Assembly: GCA_035294125.1 (NCBI GenBank)
Contig: DATGLM010000025.1
Span: 1 to 64,000 of the forward strand
Direction: 5' to 3'
Length of the DNA stretch: 64,000 nucleotides
DNA from: CADDYT01 sp035294125
GTDB lineage: Bacteria > Chloroflexota > Ktedonobacteria > Ktedonobacterales > Ktedonobacteraceae
The notes beneath the pieces were generated by a model. It ran no database searches. It was not told the origin of the DNA and saw only the letters and a program-made list of their open reading frames with translations. This document shows, piece after piece, positions 58,446 to 64,000 of this stretch. The position numbers and the translations under genes are program-made. Position 1 is the stretch's first letter. Each line of letters starts with the position of its first letter.

Positions 58446-59431
58446 GCAGGTTCATACTCCACAATCTTGTCAGCATAGTCGTCCGATACAAAGATATTAC
58501 CACGCGCATCGATGACCAGTCCCTGTGGCTCGATGTAGCCCGCGCTTGCCAGCGTCTGGCGCCGCCTCGTTGCCAGATTCATACGAATCAGGGCGTGAAT
58601 GGAGGGCTGCAGGTCGATTACCAGCAGGTTGCCGTGTCCATCAAGCGCCACGTCATCGGGCATGCCGAATCCGCCGATGCGTGTGATCTTGCCGCCAGGC
58701 GTAATCGTCCAGACGGCCCCGCCGCACTCGTCGGCGACGTAGATCGTCCCCTGCGCATCGACATACGCGCCGACGGGGCGCACGATGCCGGAGGCGAGCA
58801 GTGTCAGCGTTTTGCCATCCAGACTCATGCGATAGACATTGCCGATGGGGCTGTCCGGCACGATCACTGTGCTGGTCCTTGGGTCAAAGGCGATGCCATC
58901 CACCCCGTCTTTACACGAAGCCGAACTGGGTGTACCAGGCAACTGGCGCAAAACCGTTGCCTTCTGTGAGCCGGGGGAGAAGGAAAGAATGCGGTTCGTG
59001 CGCTGCTCCGCTATAATCATTGTGCCATCCCGCAAAACCACTATTCCCTCCGGCCCATTAATGCCACTCAGCAACGTTGTTACCGAGCCATCCGCGTTCA
59101 GGCGACTCACAGTATTGTTATAGAAATCGCTGAACAGTAAGCGCCCCTGCGTATCAAAGGCCAGGTCATCGGGGCGATGTCCGCCTTGTAGCAGCGTATG
59201 CGCCGTGTAGCTGACCGGAGCTGTCCCCGGCGTCGGTGGAGGCGTTGGCGTGCTGGTGGGCGGCACTGTTGCTACTGCCGTTGCACCCTTCGTAGCCACA
59301 ACCGTCTTGACAACAGTGGGGGAAGTTGATGTCGAGCAGGCAACCAGAAGAAATAAGCAGCACAGCACAGCAGAGGAAACGTTTAGAAACTGTGGCACAT
59401 GATTGCTTCCTGTAACACTGGCATTGTGCAT
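58442..59431 (-). CDS. Beta-propeller (NHL/SMP-30-like) lipoprotein
   Basis: 329 residues. Lipoprotein signal (VSSAVLCCLFLLVACSTSTS), a Thr/Pro/Val linker of about 45 residues, then five or six six-bladed-propeller repeats such as RPDDLAFDTQGRLLFSDFYN, GPEGIVVLRDGTMIIAEQRT, RPVGAYVDAQGTIYVADECG and EPQGLVIDARGNIFVSDDYA. Likely outside the cell, either a lactonase-like enzyme or a binding scaffold. Its stop codon overlaps the CoA-transferase A start (ATGA), so the two are translationally coupled. Confidence 0.82.
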   Translation of the reverse strand: MHNASVTGSNHVPQFLNVSSAVLCCLFLLVACSTSTSPTVVKTVVATKGATAVATVPPTSTPTPPPTPGTAPVSYTAHTLLQGGHRPDDLAFDTQGRLLFSDFYNNTVSRLNADGSVTTLLSGINGPEGIVVLRDGTMIIAEQRTNRILSFSPGSQKATVLRQLPGTPSSASCKDGVDGIAFDPRTSTVIVPDSPIGNVYRMSLDGKTLTLLASGIVRPVGAYVDAQGTIYVADECGGAVWTITPGGKITRIGGFGMPDDVALDGHGNLLVIDLQPSIHALIRMNLATRRRQTLASAGYIEPQGLVIDARGNIFVSDDYADKIVEYEPA

Positions 59432-59566
59432 AAAAATGTTGTATCCTTCCTGGTATCTTCATTAAAGATGAGCTAGTTATCCATCATTTTGCCTGCTATT
59501 TCGCGTATGTTGATATCTGCTCATGGTCCATACTCGCAAACGAGCCTGGGACAGGAGGTACACTCT

Positions 59567-61102
59567 GTGGCGACAGTCGAACAGGGAGGCGAAGGAGGAT
59601 TTCCTTTTCCCCGTCCCGCCGTGACGCTTGCCAGATTGCGCTGGCCGCAAATTCTGGCGATCAGCATTTTCTGGCTCGCGCTCAACTTCCACTGGTCAGC
59701 ACTTAGTATTATCATTCTTCCGAGCCAGGTTTTCAAGATGGTGGGCGATGCAAAACAGGGGGAGGCGCTGGCCTTTGTGCTGGTTCCCGGCGCGTTCGTC
59801 TCACTTTTCGCCAACCCGCTCTTCGGCCTGCTCAGCGACCGCACGCGAGGCTGGCTGGCGCTGTGGGGGAGGCGGCGGCCCTATATCCTCCTCGGCACCC
59901 TTGTCAATGTGGGCGGCCTGATCTGGATGGCCGCTGCGCGTGACGTGATTTCGCTGGCTATCGCGTATATCATTGTCCAATTTTCCAACAACGCGGCCAC
60001 CGCGCCCTTTCACGCGCTGCTGCCCGACCTCGTCCCGGAGGAGCAGCGCGGCTTCGCCTCTGGTGTGATGGGCCTGCTTGCTACCATTGGCACCATCGCG
60101 GGCGTCATCCTCGCCGGTCTCTTCATCGACGCTTCGAAGCCACTTCCAGCCTACGAACAGGGATTGTGGCTCACCTATGGCATCATCATTGCCATTCTGG
60201 TCGCCCTCATGCTCGTCACTATTCTTACTGTGCGCGAGCGCATGAGTGTGTCGGCCCAACTCATTGCACGCGGGGAGCAGGATGCGGTCTATCCCGCTTC
60301 AGGCGGAAAGGTGCGGACGAAGCGCGGGCGCGTCAGCCGCTCCACTCTGATTACGATCGTGGGAACGCTGGCGGCTGGTGCGCTCGTCTGGGGATTGCTG
60401 GCAGTGTGGAATCTGTTGCATATCGGAGGCGTGCAGGTGAGCGCAGATGTGCAGCAGGTCATTCTGGAGGTGGTGCTGACGTTCGGCTTGCTGCGCCTTT
60501 TCGACTTCAATCCCCGGCGCGACCCCGACTTCGCCTGGGTGCTGGTGACGCGGCTGGTGATGATGCTCGGCCTCTACACGGTAGAGGATTTTCTACAATA
60601 CTACATGCGCGACGCAGTGGGAGCTTCCCATCCTGAGCAGCAGACAACCAATTTCATCATCATTCTCTCGTTCACCAGCCTGGCGGCGGCTCTCGTCGCG
60701 GGCTGGCTCTCCGACCGCTTCGGGCGCAAGCGCGTGGTCTATTTTTCCGGCTGCTTCATGGCGCTGGTTGGCCTCATCTTCATTGTCACGCAGTCGCTGC
60801 CCATTGTGCTGGCGGCGGGTGGCATCTTCGGTCTTGCCTATGGAGCCTACATCAGCGTGGATTGGGCGCTGGTGGCCGACGTACTGCCCTCGCACCACAA
60901 CTATGCGCGGGACATGGGCGTCTGGAACATCTCGCTCTCACTGCCGCAGGTCATCGCCCCCGTCATCGGCGGGCCGCTCATCGACACCTTCACCCGTGTC
61001 CACCATCCCCTGCTCGGCTACCAGCTTCTCTTCGGCATGGCCGTTGCCTACTGCCTGCTCGGCACCTTCACCGTGCGCTACATTCGCGGGGTGAGGAAGT
61101 AG
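59567..61102 (+). CDS. MFS transporter, SLC45/GPH-like
   Basis: 511 residues from GTG 59567 with AGGAGG 8 bases upstream; the frame back to 59489 lacks a site. About twelve membrane segments; loop 2-3 reads NPLFGLLSDRTRGWLALWGR then RRPYILLGTLVNVGG, and the second half has AGWLSDRFGRKRVVYFSGCF. This resembles sugar/cation symporters. Substrate unknown. A GGLAYGAYISVDWALVADVL-like segment (FGLAYGAYISVDWALVADVL) is typical of the subgroup. Confidence 0.87.
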   Translation: MATVEQGGEGGFPFPRPAVTLARLRWPQILAISIFWLALNFHWSALSIIILPSQVFKMVGDAKQGEALAFVLVPGAFVSLFANPLFGLLSDRTRGWLALWGRRRPYILLGTLVNVGGLIWMAAARDVISLAIAYIIVQFSNNAATAPFHALLPDLVPEEQRGFASGVMGLLATIGTIAGVILAGLFIDASKPLPAYEQGLWLTYGIIIAILVALMLVTILTVRERMSVSAQLIARGEQDAVYPASGGKVRTKRGRVSRSTLITIVGTLAAGALVWGLLAVWNLLHIGGVQVSADVQQVILEVVLTFGLLRLFDFNPRRDPDFAWVLVTRLVMMLGLYTVEDFLQYYMRDAVGASHPEQQTTNFIIILSFTSLAAALVAGWLSDRFGRKRVVYFSGCFMALVGLIFIVTQSLPIVLAAGGIFGLAYGAYISVDWALVADVLPSHHNYARDMGVWNISLSLPQVIAPVIGGPLIDTFTRVHHPLLGYQLLFGMAVAYCLLGTFTVRYIRGVRK

Positions 61103-61160
61103 TCAGATAACAGCAGGCCGACCGCGAGGGATCGGCCTGGGAGTGGTTGGTTTGTTGGCT

Positions 61161-61997
61161 TCAAACTACCTCTTCGACGGGAACTGCTTCGTCCAGCAGG
61201 TGGCGCATCTCTTTGAGAGAGGCACCGGTGCCGTTTTTGCGCAGCATCACCATCTCGGCGGCGATGCTGAGAGCAATTTCGTCCGGGGTTTCCGCGCCGA
61301 GGTCGAGGCCGATGGGGGAGTGAACCCGCGCCAGCCGCTCGCGGGGAATGCCCTCCTGATACAGATCGCGGAAAATCTTCTTGACCTTACCCGGACTGCC
61401 GATCATACCTACGTAGTGGGCATTTGACTCCAGCGCCGCTCTCAACGCGTCTTTGTCGAGGTGGTGGCCGCGTGTGACGATGACGATCCAGCTCGCCTCG
61501 TCCGGTTCCAGGGCGCGAATCGTCTCAGGGATATCGCCAAAGGTAAGCTGCACCCTGTCTCCAAATGCCTGCGGGTCGGCGAGGTCGCGGCGGTCATCGA
61601 CGACTACGATACGAAAATCAAGCTGGGATACGAGACGGGCCAGCGCCTGTGCCACGTAGCCCGCCCCGGCAATAATCAAGCGCGGTTCGGGGTGCAGCAC
61701 CTCGATAAAGACCTCAAGGGTGGCACCACAACTGCCCACAGCCAGGTCGCCATCCAGGTGGATGTGGGTCAACTGCGAATGCCCTTCTTGCAGCGCCCGC
61801 AGCGCCTTCTCAGCTACCTGAGTATCCACCTGCGCGCCGGAAAAGCTGCCGCTCACGCTGCCATCCGCGCGCACCAGCAGCTTGCTACCCACACCGCAAG
61901 GGGCCGCGCCAATCGTTTTCACGACTGTTGCCGTCGCCACGCGCTCCCCGCGCTTCAACGCCGCCTGTATCTCGTTATATACATTCATCATCGTCAT
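61161..61997 (-). CDS. XdhC/CoxI-family protein
   Basis: 278 residues, AGGAG 9 bases upstream. N-terminal XdhC domain: RVATATVVKTIGAAPCGVGS, then GSVSGSFSGAQVDTQVAEKA, where many members have a cysteine (GGCVE). C-terminal Rossmann part: EPRLIIAGAGYVAQALARLV, FRIVVVDDRRDLADPQAFGD, IVTRGHHLDKDALRAALESN and YVGMIGSPGKVKKIF. The family inserts or sulfurates molybdenum cofactor for xanthine/CO dehydrogenases. No such enzyme lies within the window. Confidence 0.88.
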   Translation of the reverse strand: MTMMNVYNEIQAALKRGERVATATVVKTIGAAPCGVGSKLLVRADGSVSGSFSGAQVDTQVAEKALRALQEGHSQLTHIHLDGDLAVGSCGATLEVFIEVLHPEPRLIIAGAGYVAQALARLVSQLDFRIVVVDDRRDLADPQAFGDRVQLTFGDIPETIRALEPDEASWIVIVTRGHHLDKDALRAALESNAHYVGMIGSPGKVKKIFRDLYQEGIPRERLARVHSPIGLDLGAETPDEIALSIAAEMVMLRKNGTGASLKEMRHLLDEAVPVEEVV

Positions 61998-62158
61998 CTC
62001 GCGTCACTCCTGCCCTGATAAGGAAGTTATACCATGCTCAATCATTGAATATCTCTTCATAGATACTATATCACAAACAGGCCGCGCGCGTTGGCGCTGT
62101 CAAAAAGCGGGAGCTACGGCGCGACAGGGTTCCCGATCTTGATGGTCAAGGTTCATCA

Positions 62159-64000
62159 CTACGGTTCTACGGAAGATGCGGCCTCAAGTTTTGTTTCGCG
62201 CAGCCAGCGTTCAAAGTCGTGGGGGGGCAGTGGGCGCGACATGTAGTAGCCCTGTACCGTGTCGCAGCCGAGGTCGCGCAGGAGTTGCAGGGTAACATGA
62301 TCTTCCACGCCCTCGGCAACGACGTGCAGGCCGAGGCTGTGCGCCAGTTCCACGGTGGAACGCACGATGGCGGCATCGGCCTCTACCTCGCTCATGTGCT
62401 GTACGAATGATTTGTCGATCTTCAATTCGTTGACCGGCAGGCGTTTGAGATAGAAGAGGGAGGAGTAGCCGGTGCCGAAATCGTCGACGGAGATCCGCAC
62501 ACCGAGGGTGGAGAGGCGCGAGAGGACATCCAGCGTGCGTTCCGTGTCGGCCATAACCGCGCTTTCTGTCAGCTCGATGCAGAGCAGGCGCGGCGCGATG
62601 CAGTAGGCTTGCAGCAGGGCGGCAATGGTGTCCGGCAGGCTCGCGTCGCGCAGGTTCCACATCGATAAATTAACGGCAACGCTCAGTTCGAGGCCGGAAC
62701 GCAGCCATGCGCGGCATTGCTTGAGGGCAGTGTCCAGCACCCAGGCGCTCAGGGGCGTAATCAGTCCTGTCTGCTCCGCCAGTGGAATAAACAGGTCGGG
62801 CGAGAGGAAGCCGTAGATGGGGTGCTGCCAGCGCAGCAGGGCTTCGACCCCCCGCACGACGCCGCTGTGCGTGTCGGCCTTTGGCTGGTAGTAGAGAATC
62901 AACTCATTGGAAGTGATCGCTTTGCGCAGCGCGCCGATGAGCGCGAGCCGACGCGGGCTATACTGGTCGTTGGCGGCGTCATAGAAGGCGTAGCTTTCGT
63001 GCGACCGTTTAGCTGTGTAGAGCGCCATATCGGCCCGGCGCAGCAGCGTCAGCGTATCCTGCCCGTGTTCGGGCGAGAGGGCTATGCCTATGCTGGCATC
63101 GACGCGCAGGGGATAGCCGCGAATGGTAAACTCCGCGTCCAGCGCCGCGTGAACCTTCTCTACCGTTTGCACAACCTCTGCTTTATCCGTCACCGGTAGC
63201 AGCAGCGCGAACTCGTCGCCGCCGGGTCGCGCTACCGTCGCCGTCTCCCCGACGCTTTGTCGCAGGCGTTCCGCGACCTGTTGCAGCAGGATGTCGCCGT
63301 GAATGTGTCCAAAGGTGTCATTGATCTCTTTGAAATGATCCAGGTCCATCATGAGTAGCGCCACGCTCTGTCTCGCTTGTCGGGGTGCGATGATGGCCTG
63401 CTCTAAACGTTCCAGCAGCAGGATGCGATTGGGTAGATCGGTCAGGGCATCGTACTGTGACTGGTAGAGAAGCTGTGCTTCGGCCTGTTTGCGCTCTGTG
63501 ATGTCTATAGCGACGCCGAGGATACTCGTCACTTCGTTTTGCTCATTGCGCAGTGGCACAAGCCGCACCTCGAATACCCGCCCGTGGATTTCTGTCTGCA
63601 CGGTCAGTGTCTCGCCTGCCAGCGCCCGCCGCATGTATGCCAGCGCCTCGTCTGTATTGGAGTAGAGATCGAAGACGGACGTCACCATCGTTTCCGCCCA
63701 CTCATCGGAGGCTGCCTCGATTCCCTTGCCTTCTCGTAAGGTAATGATACCCGTGCGGTCGACGACGAAGAGAATGACGGGCAGATTGTTGAGAATGGCC
63801 TGCAAGCGGGCTTCGCTCTCGCGAGCGCGCCGTTCTGCCTGCACGCGCTCGGTTACATCGATAAAGGTGATCACCACGTGCGTGAGCGCGCCATTCTCTC
63901 CCTGCACGGGCATGCCATCGCATTGTATCCAGCGACAGGAGCCATCAGGACTTTGGTATCCTCTGATATAATTGCGCACTGGCTGACCCGTGCGAAAGAC
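62159..64000 (-). CDS. PAS-GGDEF-EAL cyclic-di-GMP protein, N terminus beyond window
   Basis: At least 613 codons; the frame is open to the right edge. Partial PAS (CRWIQCDGMPVQGENGALTH), a second PAS (RLQAILNNLPVILFVVDRTG), then GGDEF (QYDALTDLPNRILLLERLEQ, ATVARPGGDEFALLLPV with intact GGDEF) and EAL (VVRGVEALLRWQHPIYGFLS with EAL, CIELTESAVMADTERTL, ISVDDFGTGYSSLFYLKRLP, VVAEGVEDHVTLQLLRDLGC). It could make and/or degrade c-di-GMP; active-site residues look complete in both. A GTG at 63979 is an internal codon, not the start. Confidence 0.94.
   Translation of the reverse strand, partial: VFRTGQPVRNYIRGYQSPDGSCRWIQCDGMPVQGENGALTHVVITFIDVTERVQAERRARESEARLQAILNNLPVILFVVDRTGIITLREGKGIEAASDEWAETMVTSVFDLYSNTDEALAYMRRALAGETLTVQTEIHGRVFEVRLVPLRNEQNEVTSILGVAIDITERKQAEAQLLYQSQYDALTDLPNRILLLERLEQAIIAPRQARQSVALLMMDLDHFKEINDTFGHIHGDILLQQVAERLRQSVGETATVARPGGDEFALLLPVTDKAEVVQTVEKVHAALDAEFTIRGYPLRVDASIGIALSPEHGQDTLTLLRRADMALYTAKRSHESYAFYDAANDQYSPRRLALIGALRKAITSNELILYYQPKADTHSGVVRGVEALLRWQHPIYGFLSPDLFIPLAEQTGLITPLSAWVLDTALKQCRAWLRSGLELSVAVNLSMWNLRDASLPDTIAALLQAYCIAPRLLCIELTESAVMADTERTLDVLSRLSTLGVRISVDDFGTGYSSLFYLKRLPVNELKIDKSFVQHMSEVEADAAIVRSTVELAHSLGLHVVAEGVEDHVTLQLLRDLGCDTVQGYYMSRPLPPHDFERWLRETKLEAASSVEP

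Noticed and set aside
59489..59566. Upstream ATG start of the MFS transporter
   Set aside because: The 26 added residues are polar and non-conserved, and AGGAGG sits right before GTG 59567.
1..64000. tRNA, rRNA, CRISPR or prophage genes
   Set aside because: I looked for tRNA-like arms, rRNA text, spaced repeats and integrase or phage structural motifs and found none that I could support by reading.

Overview
The window is about 64 kb of GC-rich bacterial chromosome. It most resembles a Chloroflexota genome of the Ktedonobacteria type. The grounds are Gram-positive-like gene order, lipoproteins, F420-type LLM oxidoreductases, RNase Y, type-Z S14, and ribosomal proteins with very large lineage-specific tails and insertions. 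The assignment is inference; no 16S rRNA or tRNA gene was recognised.

Region 1 (1-20.4 kb, all +): the 3' end of tuf, then the S10-spc-alpha ribosomal superoperon (rpsJ, rplC, rplD, rplW, rplB, rpsS, rplV, rpsC, rplP, rpmC, rpsQ, rplN, rplX, rplE, rpsN, rpsH, rplF, rplR, rpsE, rpmD, rplO, secY, adk, map, infA, rpmJ, rpsM, rpsK, rpsD, rpoA, rplQ), then truA-rplM-rpsI. Several proteins are far longer than usual: uS3 has a tail of about 205 residues, uS5 an RGG tail of 78, uL18 an insertion of about 100, bL17 one of about 90 and uL3 one of about 60. Smaller additions occur in uL4, uS17, uL13 and bS6.

Region 2 (20.4-32.4 kb): mixed metabolism. It holds a TetR/alpha-beta hydrolase pair divergent from an LLM oxidoreductase with a truncated second LLM copy behind it, then an ilvE-type aminotransferase and arginase (-), a peptide-binding lipoprotein and glutamate dehydrogenase (+), and hemW-recJ (-). 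Arginase, branched-chain aminotransferase and glutamate dehydrogenase together suggest amino-acid nitrogen turnover.

Region 3 (32.4-39.9 kb): a parvulin-type foldase, the rpsF-ssb-rpsR operon (-), a GT-C membrane protein, rpmI-rplT, a SpoU-type rRNA methyltransferase, and a small rubredoxin-like protein.

Region 4 (40-64 kb): a chemoreceptor with a prion-like tail, biotin carboxylase, a branched-chain amino-acid-type binding lipoprotein, a PHP phosphoesterase, RNase Y, a PIG-V-like mannosyltransferase, a Nudix hydrolase, thiolase and enoyl-CoA hydratase, a SAM methyltransferase, a 5'-truncated cytosine-5 DNA methyltransferase, a two-subunit CoA-transferase (IpdAB/GctAB type) coupled to a beta-propeller lipoprotein, an MFS transporter, XdhC, and a PAS-GGDEF-EAL protein running off the right edge.

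Two non-coding themes run through the window. Gene ends, especially convergent ones, carry unusually long perfect hairpins (17-34 bp stems, each with its own sequence). Intergenic palindromic repeats built on GTAGGG occur at several places. The most distinctive biology I can see is the coordinated enlargement of ribosomal proteins, above all the arginine-rich tails on uS3 and uS5, which in known ribosomes both line the mRNA entry channel.
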